From Streptococcus zalophi (lineage in GTDB: Bacteria; Bacillota; Bacilli; Lactobacillales; Streptococcaceae), in NCBI RefSeq assembly GCF_016481285.1, contig NZ_JAENBP010000006.1, forward strand, positions 28,215 through 92,214: a stretch of DNA of 64,000 bases, in the 5' to 3' direction. Under the pieces are notes generated by a model. The model was not told the DNA's origin. It searched no databases and saw nothing but the letters and a program-made list of their open reading frames with translations. This document shows, piece by piece, positions 20,039-29,447 of the stretch (position 1 is its first letter; the number at the start of each line of letters is the position of its first letter). Position numbers and translations under genes: made by a program.

Positions 20039-20079
20039 CTATATTGTTTGTAGTGTAAAGGAATATATGATAGCTCTTG

Positions 20080-20107
20080 TTGACAATTTTTAAGATTTTG
20101 ATAGAAT
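20080..20107 (+). promoter_or_regulatory. Promoter of the mnmG leader
   Basis: TTGACA (20080-20085), 16-bp spacer and TAGAAT (20102-20107). Transcription would start near 20114, about 95 bases before the mnmG ATG. Confidence 0.65.
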
Positions 20108-20125
20108 AACAGTAACAATAACTAT

Positions 20126-20193
20126 GATGGTCAAAGCTCATGGATGTTGTAAGCCTTTTTGCTTACACTTTCAAAGCTTTGATCATTTTTTTA
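20126..20193 (+). promoter_or_regulatory. Structured leader with terminator-like hairpin before mnmG
   Basis: An outer stem (20126-20138 with 20175-20187, about 13 bp, G-U pairs allowed) encloses an inner hairpin TGTAAGC/GCTTACA (20148-20154 with 20161-20167). Seven T follow directly (20186-20192), then GAGAGGATAAT and the mnmG start. It looks like an intrinsic terminator placed inside the leader, so either an attenuator or the 3' end of a small RNA of about 80 bases. Confidence 0.6.
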
Positions 20194-20208
20194 TTTTGAG
20201 AGGATAAT

Positions 20209-22104
20209 ATGACACATCATTTTGTAGAAGAATATGACATTATAGTAATAGGAGCAGGACACGCTGGTGTTGAGGCAGCTCTTGCTACCAGTAGAATGGG
20301 TTGTAAAACCTTATTAGCAACGATAAGTATTGATATGTTAGCGTTTATGCCTTGTAATCCTTCTATTGGTGGTTCTGCCAAAGGGATTGTTGTAAGAGAA
20401 ATTGATGCTCTTGGCGGTGAGATGGCTAAGAATATTGATAAGAGCTATATTCAGATGAAAATGTTAAACACTGGGAAAGGACCGGCGGTTAGAGCCCTGA
20501 GAGCCCAGGCTGACAAAGCTCTTTACTCTAAAAATATGAGACAAACCGTTGAAAAGCAAGAGAATTTAGTTCTTCGCCAAACAGTGATTGATGAGATATT
20601 GGTAGAAGAAGATAAAGTTGTTGGTGTTAAAACAGCTACTAAACAGGCCTATGCGGCTAAGGCTGTGATTGTCACAACAGGAACAGCTCTTAGAGGAGAA
20701 ATTATTATTGGTGACCTTAAATATTCTTCTGGTCCAAATAATAGTCTTGCTTCAGTTAAATTGGCTGACAACTTACGTGAACTCGGGTTAGAAATTGACC
20801 GATTTAAAACAGGGACCCCTCCTAGAGTAAAAGCGAACTCTATTAACTATGATAAGACAGAAATACAACCGGGAGATGACAAACCAAATCATTTTTCATT
20901 TCTTTCTAGGGACGAAGACTATCTTAAAGACCAAATACCTTGTTGGTTAACCTATACTAATGAAGAGAGTCATGAAATTATTAATAGTAATCTTCATCGT
21001 GCACCTCTATTTTCCGGTATGGTTAAAGGTGTTGGACCAAGATATTGTCCATCTATTGAAGATAAAATTGTTCGTTTTTCAGATAAGGACCGTCATCAAC
21101 TCTTTCTAGAGCCAGAAGGTAGAGACACTGAAGAAGTTTATGTTCAAGGACTGTCAACTAGTTTACCTGAAGATGTGCAAAAAGAGTTGCTTCATTCTAT
21201 TTCAGGACTTGAAAATGCTGAATTAATGAGAACAGGTTATGCGATTGAGTATGATATTGTTTTACCTCATCAATTGCGTGCGACACTTGAAACAAAGAAA
21301 ATTTCAGGCTTATTTACAGCGGGTCAAACAAATGGGACAAGTGGTTATGAAGAAGCAGCAGGACAAGGGATTATCGCAGGAATCAATGCTGCTTTGAAAG
21401 TGCAAAATAAACCTGAATTTATCTTGAAGCGTAGTGATGGTTATATTGGTGTTATGATTGATGACCTTGTAACGAAAGGAACCGTAGAACCCTATCGTCT
21501 TCTAACCAGTCGCGCAGAATATCGTTTGATTTTGCGCCATGACAATGCTGATATGAGACTGACTGAGCTAGGACGCTCTATTGGATTAGTGGATGATGAA
21601 CGTTATAAAGAATTTTCAAATAAGAAAAATAACATTGACAAAGAGTTGACAAGGCTTGACAGTGTTAAATTAAAACCTGTTTCAGAAACCAATGAAAAAA
21701 TTGTTGCTTTAGGATTTAAGCCGTTGACAGATGCCTTGACAGCCAAAGAGTTTATGCGACGTCCTGAAGTTAATTATGACGTTATTACCCAATTTATTGG
21801 TTCAGGCGATGTTGATCTTGATGACAAGCAGATTGAGTTTATAGAAACTGAAATTAAATACGAAGGCTATATCAAAAAGGCTTTAGATCAGGTTGACAAG
21901 ATGAAACGAATGGAAGAAAAACGAATTCCTAAAAATATGGACTGGGATGTCCTTGATTCCATTGCAACTGAAGCTCGTCAAAAATTCAAGAAGATTAATC
22001 CTGAAACACTTGGACAAGCAAGTAGAATTTCAGGTGTCAATCCTTCTGATATTAGTATTTTAATGGTTTATTTAGAAGGAAAAAATAGATCTACAAGGAA
22101 ATAG
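20209..22104 (+). CDS. mnmG: tRNA uridine-5-carboxymethylaminomethyl(34) synthesis enzyme MnmG
   Basis: FAD protein that, with MnmE, installs the (carboxymethyl)aminomethyl group at C5 of tRNA wobble uridine. The 631-residue protein begins with the FAD-binding [16 protein letters not shown] (about 10-25). It has [22 protein letters not shown] (about 48-69) and the second FAD region [11 protein letters not shown] (about 370-380). The C-terminal helical domain reaches [20 protein letters not shown] precedes the ATG. Expression should depend on read-through of the leader hairpin. Confidence 0.97.
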   Translation: MTHHFVEEYDIIVIGAGHAGVEAALATSRMGCKTLLATISIDMLAFMPCNPSIGGSAKGIVVREIDALGGEMAKNIDKSYIQMKMLNTGKGPAVRALRAQADKALYSKNMRQTVEKQENLVLRQTVIDEILVEEDKVVGVKTATKQAYAAKAVIVTTGTALRGEIIIGDLKYSSGPNNSLASVKLADNLRELGLEIDRFKTGTPPRVKANSINYDKTEIQPGDDKPNHFSFLSRDEDYLKDQIPCWLTYTNEESHEIINSNLHRAPLFSGMVKGVGPRYCPSIEDKIVRFSDKDRHQLFLEPEGRDTEEVYVQGLSTSLPEDVQKELLHSISGLENAELMRTGYAIEYDIVLPHQLRATLETKKISGLFTAGQTNGTSGYEEAAGQGIIAGINAALKVQNKPEFILKRSDGYIGVMIDDLVTKGTVEPYRLLTSRAEYRLILRHDNADMRLTELGRSIGLVDDERYKEFSNKKNNIDKELTRLDSVKLKPVSETNEKIVALGFKPLTDALTAKEFMRRPEVNYDVITQFIGSGDVDLDDKQIEFIETEIKYEGYIKKALDQVDKMKRMEEKRIPKNMDWDVLDSIATEARQKFKKINPETLGQASRISGVNPSDISILMVYLEGKNRSTRK

Positions 22105-22154
22105 GAATATGCGTGGAATTAACTAGGCTATGTCTATGTTTTAAAGTGTTTTTA

Positions 22155-22163
22155 TGCTATAAT
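22155..22163 (+). promoter_or_regulatory. Extended -10 promoter of gdpP-rplI-dnaB
   Basis: TGCTATAAT, 22 bases before the gdpP ATG. Confidence 0.55.
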
Positions 22164-22185
22164 GATGTATTAAGAGGTTTATAAT

Positions 22186-24159
22186 ATGAAAAGATTTCGA
22201 TTAACCAATACTCACTTTGTCATTATTGGCTTACTTTTACTAGTTTTAGTTGCTATTTCTATTAGTTTTCTAACATCAAAAGTCATGCTTTTTTTGGCAC
22301 TTTTCTTAATCATGTCATTTGTAGTGGCTATCTTTATCTATCAAAAAACAACCTATGAATTGTCCGAAACAGAGCAGATTGGTCTTTTAAACAAACAGAC
22401 AGAAGTTAGTCTTAAAAATTTATTAGACCAAATGCCTGTTGGTGTCGTAAAATTCAATCAATCTAGTTATACTGTTGATTGGTATAATCCTTATGCTGAG
22501 TTAGTTTTTACTGATGCGTCTGGGAAATTTGATGATAAGATTATCAAAAATGCGATAAAAGAGAAAGAAAATGGCTCAATTGATCAATCCATTATGATTG
22601 ATGAAAAGAGATATTTCTTTAATGTTGACTTAGACGAGGGTGTTTTTTACTTTTTTGACAATGTCTCTTCTGTTTATCATAATAATGTTATGCCTTCAAC
22701 AAGTCCCGTTATTGGAATTATTTCAATTGACAACTATGATGACATAACTGATAGTTTGCAAGATGCTGAGGTTTCTCAAGTTAATACTTTCATTGCTAAT
22801 TTTATTACTGAGTTTGCAGAATCAAGACACATTTTTTATCGTCGTTTTGATATGGACCGTTTCTATTTCTTTACTGATTATAATGTTTTATCAAAGCTAA
22901 TAGAGTCTCAATTTGATATTCTTAGAAAATTTAAAGAAGTAGCCAAAGAAAAAGAGCTATCCTTAACCATCAGTATGGGTATTTCTTATGGCGACCAAAA
23001 TTATTATGATATTGGGAATGTTGCCCAAAAAAACTTGAACATGGCTCTCGTTAGAGGCGGTGATCAGGTTGTTATTAGAGAAAATGGTGAACACAAAGAA
23101 TTCCAATACTTTGGTGGGGGTAGTGTTTCAACTGTTAAGAGAACAAGAACTCGTACAAGGGCCATGATGACAGCCATCTCCGATAAGATTAAAACAGCAG
23201 ATTCTGTTTTTGTTGTGGGCCATCGCAACCTTGATATGGATGCCTTAGGAGCTTCAATTGGTATGCAATTTTTTGCAAGTAATATCATTGATGATGCTTT
23301 TGCTGTCTATGATGATAAAAACATGAATCCTGATATCAAAAGAGCTGTAACAAGTTTACAACAAGATAGCATGCTTCCATTAATTACGTTGGAACAAGCC
23401 GAAAAACTTGTCACTAAGAATTCCATTTTAATCATGGTAGATCATTCTAAGACCAACTTGACACTCTCAAAAGAGTTATATGATAAGTTTTCTGAGGTCA
23501 TTGTTGTCGACCATCATCGTCGAAATGAAGACTTCCCTGAAAATGCTGTTTTATCATTCATTGAAAGTGGTGCCAGCAGTGCTTGTGAGTTGGTAACAGA
23601 ACTCATCCAATTTCAAAATGCTCGAAATAAACAATTGAACAAAGTGCAAGCTAGTGTTTTAATGGCTGGTATCATGCAAGATACCAAAAACTTTTCAAAT
23701 AGAGTGACCAGTAGAACCTTCGATGTGGCAAGCTATCTTGTCACTTTAGGGAGTGATAGTTTTGAAATTCAAACTATTGCAGCAACTGAATTTGAAGAGT
23801 ATCGACAAATCAATGAATTGATTTTAAAAGGTGACCTCTTTAAGCGTGATATCATCATTTCTTGTGGTGATGAAGATAAATGTTATTCGAATGTGATTGC
23901 TAGTAAATCTGCTGATACAATGCTTGCCATGGCAGGTATTGAGGCTACTTTTGTGATATTTAAAAATCTTAAAGGTCAGACTGCAATTTCAGCGAGAAGT
24001 CGTAATAAATTAAACGTTCAAAAAATTATGGAAGAAATGGGTGGGGGAGGACACTTTAATGTTGCTGCTTGCCAAAAACCAGAATATTCTATTAAAGAAG
24101 TTTACCACATGCTGATTGAAAAAATACAAAAAGAAAGAAGTCGTCAAGAGGAGTACTAA
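22186..24159 (+). CDS. gdpP: Cyclic-di-AMP phosphodiesterase GdpP
   Basis: Membrane enzyme that hydrolyses c-di-AMP to pApA and so tunes potassium, osmotic and cell-wall balance. The 657-residue protein has two N-terminal helices (about 9-52), a PAS-like domain (about 65-150), a degenerate GGDEF domain (about 170-305) and DHH/DHHA1 catalytic domains (about 335-655). The motifs are [20 protein letters not shown] and [12 protein letters not shown]. Orthologue length is the same. It precedes rplI, as in many Firmicutes. Confidence 0.96.
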   Translation: MKRFRLTNTHFVIIGLLLLVLVAISISFLTSKVMLFLALFLIMSFVVAIFIYQKTTYELSETEQIGLLNKQTEVSLKNLLDQMPVGVVKFNQSSYTVDWYNPYAELVFTDASGKFDDKIIKNAIKEKENGSIDQSIMIDEKRYFFNVDLDEGVFYFFDNVSSVYHNNVMPSTSPVIGIISIDNYDDITDSLQDAEVSQVNTFIANFITEFAESRHIFYRRFDMDRFYFFTDYNVLSKLIESQFDILRKFKEVAKEKELSLTISMGISYGDQNYYDIGNVAQKNLNMALVRGGDQVVIRENGEHKEFQYFGGGSVSTVKRTRTRTRAMMTAISDKIKTADSVFVVGHRNLDMDALGASIGMQFFASNIIDDAFAVYDDKNMNPDIKRAVTSLQQDSMLPLITLEQAEKLVTKNSILIMVDHSKTNLTLSKELYDKFSEVIVVDHHRRNEDFPENAVLSFIESGASSACELVTELIQFQNARNKQLNKVQASVLMAGIMQDTKNFSNRVTSRTFDVASYLVTLGSDSFEIQTIAATEFEEYRQINELILKGDLFKRDIIISCGDEDKCYSNVIASKSADTMLAMAGIEATFVIFKNLKGQTAISARSRNKLNVQKIMEEMGGGGHFNVAACQKPEYSIKEVYHMLIEKIQKERSRQEEY

Positions 24160-24160
24160 A

Positions 24161-24613
24161 ATGAAGGTTATATTTTTAGAAGATGTCAAAGGTAAAGGGA
24201 AAAAAGGCGAAATTAAAGAGGTTCCAACGGGCTATGCCCAAAACTTTTTAATTAAAAAGAACCTAGCAAAAGAAGCAACAGCAAAAGCTATTAGTGAATT
24301 AAAAGGAAAACAAAAATCAGAAGCCAAACACCAAGCAGAAATTCTTGAGGCAGCCCAACAACTTAAAAAAGATCTTGATAAAGAAGCAACATTAGTTGTC
24401 TTCGGTGAACATGTTGGACCAGACGGTAGAACATTTGGTTCTATCACGACTAAAAAAATAGCAGAAGAATTAGAAGCACAGTTTGGTCTAAAAGTTGACA
24501 AGCGTCATATTCAACTAGACCATCCGATTAGAGCTATTGGTCTGATTGAAGTACCAGTGAAACTGCACAAAGAAGTAATGGGTCAAATAAAATTACATGT
24601 TAAAGAACTGTAA
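24161..24613 (+). CDS. rplI: 50S ribosomal protein L9
   Basis: A 150-residue L9: N-terminal domain [21 protein letters not shown] with [12 protein letters not shown], central helix and C-terminal RNA-binding domain. ATG at 24161 follows GAGGAG and lies one base after the gdpP stop. The upstream in-frame ATG at 24116 lies inside gdpP and is rejected. Confidence 0.98.
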   Translation: MKVIFLEDVKGKGKKGEIKEVPTGYAQNFLIKKNLAKEATAKAISELKGKQKSEAKHQAEILEAAQQLKKDLDKEATLVVFGEHVGPDGRTFGSITTKKIAEELEAQFGLKVDKRHIQLDHPIRAIGLIEVPVKLHKEVMGQIKLHVKEL

Positions 24614-24652
24614 ATGATATTGACATTATTGTAAACTAGGAGGTACCGTATT

Positions 24653-26017
24653 TTGACAGATGCTCAAGAATTGAGAATTCAGCCACAAGATGTAGTTGCC
24701 GAACAATCTGTCCTAGGTTCAATATTCCTATCACCGGATAAATTAATTGTTGTCAGTGAATACATTGAACCAGAAGATTTTTACAAATATTCTCATCGTA
24801 TTATTTTCAAAGCGATGATTGCACTCAGTGATAAAAATGATGCTATTGACGCCACAACGGTTAGAAATATTTTGGACAGTCAAGGAGATTTACAAAATAT
24901 TGGTGGTATTTCCTACCTAGTTGAACTTGTTAACAGTGTTCCAACGAGTGCCAATGCTGAGTATTATGCTAAAATTGTTTCTGAAAAATCACTGTTAAGA
25001 AATATTATCAATCGATTAACAGATACGGTTAATAAAGCATACGATGGCTCTTTTCCTTCTCAAGATTTGATTGCAAAAGCTGAACAAGACCTAATTGCTG
25101 TTAATGAGCATAATAATCATAATGGTTTTCGGAAAATATCTGATGTCTTAAAGATTAACTATGAAAACTTAGAAAGTCGTTCCCAACGCAAAACAGACGT
25201 GACGGGTCTTGCGACTGGCTTTACCTATCTTGATAAAATGACAACCGGTCTTCACCCAGATCAATTGATTATTTTAGCTGCTCGTCCAGGTGTGGGGAAA
25301 ACAGCTTTTGCCCTAAATATTGCACAAAATATTGGTACCAAGCAGAAAAAAGCAGTTGCCGTATTTTCACTAGAAATGGGTGCTGAAAGTTTGGTTGACA
25401 GAATGCTTGCTTCTGAAGGAATGGTTGATTCCCATAATTTAAGAACAGGTCAGTTATCTGATCAGGAGTGGCAAAGTTTAACCCTTGCGCAAGGCAATCT
25501 TGCAGAAGCACCAATTTATATTGATGACACACCAGGCATTAAAATGTCTGAGATTCGTGCCCGTTCAAGAAAGTTAGCCAAGGAAGTTGATGACAATCTA
25601 GGACTTATCGTCATAGACTATCTACAATTGATTTCTGGTTCCAAATCAGAAAATCGCCAACAAGAAGTTTCTGAAATTTCTCGTCAGCTTAAGATTTTAG
25701 CAAAAGAGTTAAGGGTGCCAGTATTAGCCTTGAGTCAGCTTTCTCGTGGTGTTGAACAACGTCAAGACAAGCGTCCCGTTTTGTCTGATATTAGAGAATC
25801 AGGATCTATTGAACAAGATGCTGATATTGTTGCGTTTTTATATCGTGATGATTATTATAATCGTGATAATAAAGAAGATGAAGACGATAAACTTGTTGAT
25901 AATACTGTTGAAGTTATTCTTGAAAAAAACCGTAGTGGTGCGCGTGGTACAGTTAAATTAATGTTCCAAAAAGAATACAATAAGTTTTCAAGTATAGCCC
26001 AGTTTGATGAAAGATAG
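24653..26017 (+). CDS. dnaB: Replicative DNA helicase
   Basis: Hexameric helicase at the replication fork. The 454-residue protein has an N-terminal domain (about 12-115), a linker and a RecA-like C-terminal domain with Walker A AARPGVGKTAFAL (about 208-220), Walker B LGLIVIDYLQLI (about 317-328) and ALSQLSRGVEQR (about 360-371). Translation starts at TTG 24653, nine bases after a strong AGGAGG; no ATG is better placed. This is the dnaC of Bacillus nomenclature. Confidence 0.96.
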   Translation: MTDAQELRIQPQDVVAEQSVLGSIFLSPDKLIVVSEYIEPEDFYKYSHRIIFKAMIALSDKNDAIDATTVRNILDSQGDLQNIGGISYLVELVNSVPTSANAEYYAKIVSEKSLLRNIINRLTDTVNKAYDGSFPSQDLIAKAEQDLIAVNEHNNHNGFRKISDVLKINYENLESRSQRKTDVTGLATGFTYLDKMTTGLHPDQLIILAARPGVGKTAFALNIAQNIGTKQKKAVAVFSLEMGAESLVDRMLASEGMVDSHNLRTGQLSDQEWQSLTLAQGNLAEAPIYIDDTPGIKMSEIRARSRKLAKEVDDNLGLIVIDYLQLISGSKSENRQQEVSEISRQLKILAKELRVPVLALSQLSRGVEQRQDKRPVLSDIRESGSIEQDADIVAFLYRDDYYNRDNKEDEDDKLVDNTVEVILEKNRSGARGTVKLMFQKEYNKFSSIAQFDER

Positions 26018-26028
26018 GAGAAGGCTAA

Positions 26029-26382
26029 ATGAGTGATGCATTTACTGATGTTGCAAAAATGAAAAAAATCAAAGAAGATATTAAGGCCCATGAAGGGAAA
26101 ATGGTTGAATTAACCCTAGAAAATGGTCGTAAAAGAGAAAAAAATAAGCAAGGACGTTTAATTGAAGTGTATTCTTCTTTATTTATCGTTGAATATAATG
26201 ATCGCCCTCAAGATGATGGCTCTTTGGAGAACTCTTATGTTGAATCCTACACTTATTCAGATATTTTAACAGAAAAAACACTTATTCGTTACCTTGATGA
26301 CGACAATGAAAACACTTCTGATGAGAAAGAAGAAAATAGCGAGCAAGACTCCCAAGAAATGTCGTTAGAAACTCAAGAATAA
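26029..26382 (+). CDS. Veg family protein (DUF1021) with acidic tail
   Basis: A 117-residue protein. Residues about 10-85 match the Veg beta-barrel pattern: IKEDIKAHEGKMVELTLENGRK, EVYSSLFIVEY and YVESYTYSDILTEKTL. Bacillus Veg is linked to biofilm gene control. The last 25 residues are Glu/Asp/Ser-rich and extend beyond the Bacillus form. Eleven bases separate it from dnaB, and it ends before the rpsD promoter. Confidence 0.75.
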   Translation: MSDAFTDVAKMKKIKEDIKAHEGKMVELTLENGRKREKNKQGRLIEVYSSLFIVEYNDRPQDDGSLENSYVESYTYSDILTEKTLIRYLDDDNENTSDEKEENSEQDSQEMSLETQE

Positions 26383-26405
26383 AGATATTTTCAGCAAGCT
26401 TAGGG

Positions 26406-26434
26406 TTTACAACTCTAGGCTTTTATGATATACT
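26406..26434 (+). promoter_or_regulatory. Promoter of rpsD
   Basis: TTTACA (26406-26411), 17-bp spacer and TATACT (26429-26434). Confidence 0.75.
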
Positions 26435-26440
26435 ATCCTT

Positions 26441-26578
26441 TGTGTGAAATAGCAGCAGAAAAATATGAAGCTCGTCAACAGGTGGTTAGCTAAAAAGTAA
26501 CCTTTGCTGTTTAGGCGAAAACCATCTGCACGAATCAGGATTTTTCAAGCATCTATTTCCTCATATTTTAAATAAATA
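26441..26578 (+). promoter_or_regulatory. Structured 5' leader of rpsD, probable S4 autoregulatory RNA
   Basis: A leader of about 150 bases with long-range pairing CAGGTGGTT (26479-26487) to AACCATCTG (26520-26528). This competes with a local hairpin GGTTA (26484-26488) to TAACC (26498-26502). Firmicute S4 is known to repress its own message through a leader; assigning that role here is inference from position and folding. Confidence 0.5.
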
Positions 26579-26593
26579 GAGGAGGACATTTAT

Positions 26594-27205
26594 ATGTCAC
26601 GTTATACAGGACCATCTTGGAAACAAGCGCGTCGTTTAGGATTATCACTTACAGGTACAGGTAAAGAGCTTGCTCGCCGTAATTATGTACCAGGTCAACA
26701 TGGACCAAACAACCGTAGCAAATTATCTGAATACGGTTTGCAATTGGCAGAAAAACAAAAACTTCGTTTTACTTATGGCTTAGGTGAAAGACAATTCCGT
26801 ACACTCTTTGTGAAAGCAACAAAAATTGCTGACGGAACTTCAGGTTTTAACTTTATGCTTCTTTTAGAACGTCGTTTGGATAATGTTGTTTACCGTCTTG
26901 GTTTAGCAACAACTCGTCGTCAAGCACGTCAATTTGTTAACCATGGTCATATTCTTGTTGATGGTAAACGTGTTGATATTCCAAGTTACAGCGTAGAAGT
27001 TGGACAAGTGATTTCAGTTCGTGAAAAATCACAAAAAGTTCCAGCAATTCTTGAAGCTGTTGAAGCAACTCTTGGACGTCCAGCATTTGTATCATTTGAT
27101 GCAGAAAAATTAGAAGGGTCATTAGCTCGCCTTCCAGAACGCGATGAAATTAACCCAGAAATTAACGAAGCACTTATCGTTGAATACTACAACAAACAAT
27201 TGTAA
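26594..27205 (+). CDS. rpsD: 30S ribosomal protein S4
   Basis: A 203-residue primary 16S rRNA-binding protein. It has the normal N terminus [16 protein letters not shown] without zinc cysteines and an S4 RNA-binding domain (about 93-155: [30 protein letters not shown]). AGAGGAGG precedes the ATG. It is monocistronic, between its own leader and terminator. Confidence 0.98.
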   Translation: MSRYTGPSWKQARRLGLSLTGTGKELARRNYVPGQHGPNNRSKLSEYGLQLAEKQKLRFTYGLGERQFRTLFVKATKIADGTSGFNFMLLLERRLDNVVYRLGLATTRRQARQFVNHGHILVDGKRVDIPSYSVEVGQVISVREKSQKVPAILEAVEATLGRPAFVSFDAEKLEGSLARLPERDEINPEINEALIVEYYNKQL

Positions 27206-27247
27206 TATATTATTACAGGTGATAGGCTTAAAAGCCTTGATACCAAG

Positions 27248-27279
27248 CACTTTAGGAGTTTTCCTAGAGTGTTTTTTTT
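27248..27279 (+). terminator. rpsD terminator
   Basis: A 10-bp stem CACTTTAGGA/TCCTAGAGTG with one G-U pair is followed by eight T. Confidence 0.9.
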
Positions 27280-27304
27280 GTTTATTAAGTAGTTATAAGC
27301 ATTA

Positions 27305-27334
27305 ATAAAAAACGCTAGTCAAGTAACTAACGTT
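27305..27334 (-). terminator. Leftward terminator of the 27351 small gene
   Basis: AACG(C)TAGT pairs with ACTA(A)CGTT with one internal mismatch. An A run on + gives a T run leftward. Confidence 0.5.
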
Positions 27335-27350
27335 TATTCTTAAAACAAGT

Positions 27351-27551
27351 TTATTTTCTACCGTCATTTGTTTTTAACCCACCTTGAAAATCAGCTTCTA
27401 TGTTATCTACATAGTCACGGTAATAGTCTTCCAAGTCTTTTTTGAGTTCTTGGTAATCCTCTTCACTGTAGTTTTTGTCTTCAAAAAAAGCGTTGAAGCG
27501 AGGCAATCCTAATTCTTTTCTTAAACGTTGAATGACTTCTTCTTTGGTCAT
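27351..27551 (-). CDS. Small acidic helical protein of unknown function
   Basis: A 66-residue protein I do not recognise. It is charged and mostly helical (TKEEVIQRLRKELGLPRFNAFF, then SEEDYQELKKDLEDYYRDYVDNIEADF) with no cysteine, signal or membrane helix. ATG at 27551 follows an AAGGAGCTAAT-type site. A terminator follows it, supporting a real gene. Confidence 0.65.
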   Translation of the reverse strand: MTKEEVIQRLRKELGLPRFNAFFEDKNYSEEDYQELKKDLEDYYRDYVDNIEADFQGGLKTNDGRK

Positions 27552-27822
27552 ATTAGCTCCTTATCCATCAGTTGTTAATTGCGTTATTTTACAATAATAT
27601 TTTATCATAATTTAGCTTTTTCTGATAGATAACATCAGATAAATAATGACTGATTATATTGAATGGACTCACTAATAAAAATAGCAGACAAAAGGTTGAC
27701 AGGTCTGTAAAGATAGCAAATAAAATTTACATCAGATAATTCTTACAAGTTAATTGCTTTTTATTGTGAAAAAATGTACAATATTTATGGTTGGAAAATA
27801 TTAAATTAAAAAGGAGAATCTA
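27552..27822 (+). other. Intergenic region before the flavoprotein lipoprotein gene
   Basis: 271 A/T-rich bases between divergent genes. The 11-mer ACATCAGATAA occurs at 27632-27642 and 27729-27739. There is a TTGACA at about 27697 without a good -10, and the likely promoter near 27754. I see no ORF or terminator. Confidence 0.4.
27754..27782 (+). promoter_or_regulatory. Promoter of the flavoprotein lipoprotein gene
   Basis: TTGCTT (27754-27759), 17-bp spacer and TACAAT (27777-27782) with TG before it. Confidence 0.55.
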
Positions 27823-29310
27823 ATGAAAAAGAAAATTTTTGCTTCCTTAGCTGCTTTGTTAGTCCTTTTCTTATTAGTAGCATGTGGAAAAACGAGTGAA
27901 CCAAAAGAAACAACAACAGAAGAAGTTGTTTCTAGTGCGACAGAAAAAACATACACCGATCCTTCAAAATTAGAAGAGAGCTATGATGTTATTATTGTCG
28001 GTTCTGGTGGTGCGGGGATGTCTGCTGCTATTGCTGCAAAAGATGCTGGTGCCAATGTGGTTATTTTGGAAAAAATGCCATATATCGGTGGTAACACTGC
28101 TAAATCTTCTGCAGGAATGAATGCTTCAGAGACTAAATTCCAAAAAGAACAAGGGATTGAAGATTCCAATGAGAAATTCTTTGAAGAAACACTTAATGGT
28201 GGTAAAGGCACTAACGATGAAGCGCTTCTTCACTATCTGGTAGATAATTCAGCGTCTGCTATTGATTGGCTTGACAGCATGGGTATTACACTTGACAACA
28301 TCACTACAACAGGGGGAATGAGTGTGACTCGTACTCACCGTCCTTCAGATGGTTCTGCTGTTGGTGGTTACTTAGTTGATGGGTTATATGATAATATTAT
28401 GGAACGTGATATTCCTGTCTTTGTCAACGCAGAAGTAACAGATATTATTGAAAAAGATGGACAAGTTGCGGGTGTTACTGTCAAAGTTAATGGTAAAGAA
28501 ATGACTATTTCATCTAAAGCTGTCGTGTTAGCAACAGGTGGTTTTGGTGCTAATATGGACATGGTAACGAAGTTTAAACCAGAATTGAAAGGCTATGTGA
28601 CAACCAACCAAAAAGGCTCAACAGGAGATGGAATTGCCCTTGCTGAAGATGAAGGAGCACAAACTGTTGATATGGATCAAATTCAAATTCACCCAACAGT
28701 TGAACAAGAATCATCTTACTTGATAACAGAAGCTGTTCGTGGTGAAGGGGCAATCTTGGTTGATAGCAAAGGAAATCGTTTCATCAATGAGTTAGAAACA
28801 AGAGACAAGGTTTCAGCAGCCATTAATCAATTAGAGCCAAACCATGCGTTTGTCATCTTTGATGATGCCCTTAAAGGACGTGTTCCTGCTATTGATAAGT
28901 ATGATGAAAAAGGCTTAGTAGCTAAATCAGATAGCATAGAAGGATTAGCTAAAGAAATTGGTACAGAGCCAGAAACATTGAAAAACACCTTAGAAAAATG
29001 GAATCAAGCGGTGGCAGATGCTTCAGACACTGATTTTGGTCGTACCACTGGAATGGAAAATGACTTAAGCACTGGACCATTTTATGCGATTAAAATTGCA
29101 CCAGGAATCCATCACACAATGGGTGGTCTAAAAATCAATACCGAAGCTCAAGTTCTAAATAAAGATGGAAAACCTATCCCAGGTCTTTACGCGGCTGGCG
29201 AAGTTACTGGTGGTATTCATGGGCAAAACCGTATTGGTGGTAACGCGGTTGCAGACATCATCATTTTTGGTCGTCAAGCAGGGCAACAATCAGCACAATT
29301 TGTCAAATAA
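27823..29310 (+). CDS. Lipoprotein flavoprotein reductase (fumarate reductase/flavocytochrome c family)
   Basis: A 495-residue exported lipoprotein. The signal peptide ends in the lipobox LLVAC (cysteine 21), then comes a Thr/Glu/Ser spacer to about 45. The FAD-binding motif is YDVIIVGSGGAGMSAAIA (about 54-71) with EKMPYIGGNT. The catalytic region EAVRGEGAILVDSKGNRFINE (about 304-324) and C-terminal HHTMGGLKI and GEVTGGIHGQNRIGG are of the fumarate/urocanate reductase type. It lacks the FMN-binding and haem domains of relatives, so an external electron donor is needed. The acceptor cannot be told from sequence. It has its own promoter and terminator. Confidence 0.85.
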   Translation: MKKKIFASLAALLVLFLLVACGKTSEPKETTTEEVVSSATEKTYTDPSKLEESYDVIIVGSGGAGMSAAIAAKDAGANVVILEKMPYIGGNTAKSSAGMNASETKFQKEQGIEDSNEKFFEETLNGGKGTNDEALLHYLVDNSASAIDWLDSMGITLDNITTTGGMSVTRTHRPSDGSAVGGYLVDGLYDNIMERDIPVFVNAEVTDIIEKDGQVAGVTVKVNGKEMTISSKAVVLATGGFGANMDMVTKFKPELKGYVTTNQKGSTGDGIALAEDEGAQTVDMDQIQIHPTVEQESSYLITEAVRGEGAILVDSKGNRFINELETRDKVSAAINQLEPNHAFVIFDDALKGRVPAIDKYDEKGLVAKSDSIEGLAKEIGTEPETLKNTLEKWNQAVADASDTDFGRTTGMENDLSTGPFYAIKIAPGIHHTMGGLKINTEAQVLNKDGKPIPGLYAAGEVTGGIHGQNRIGGNAVADIIIFGRQAGQQSAQFVK

Positions 29311-29318
29311 TCACATCG

Positions 29319-29350
29319 AGAGTTCTTAGTAATCTAAGAGCTCTTTTTTT
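29319..29350 (+). terminator. Terminator of the flavoprotein gene
   Basis: An 11-bp stem AGAGTTCTTAG/CTAAGAGCTCT with one G-U pair, then a T run. Confidence 0.85.
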
Positions 29351-29362
29351 CCGCAAAAAATT

Positions 29363-29371
29363 TGCTATAAT
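29363..29371 (+). promoter_or_regulatory. Extended -10 promoter of the tandem GNAT gene
   Basis: TGCTATAAT, followed by a leader of about 70 bases. Confidence 0.55.
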
Positions 29372-29447
29372 AATGACGATAATCCTCATAAGAAAGCTAG
29401 TAGAAAATGGAAATGAAGACCTTTCTAGCTAGAACAAGGAGAAACAG

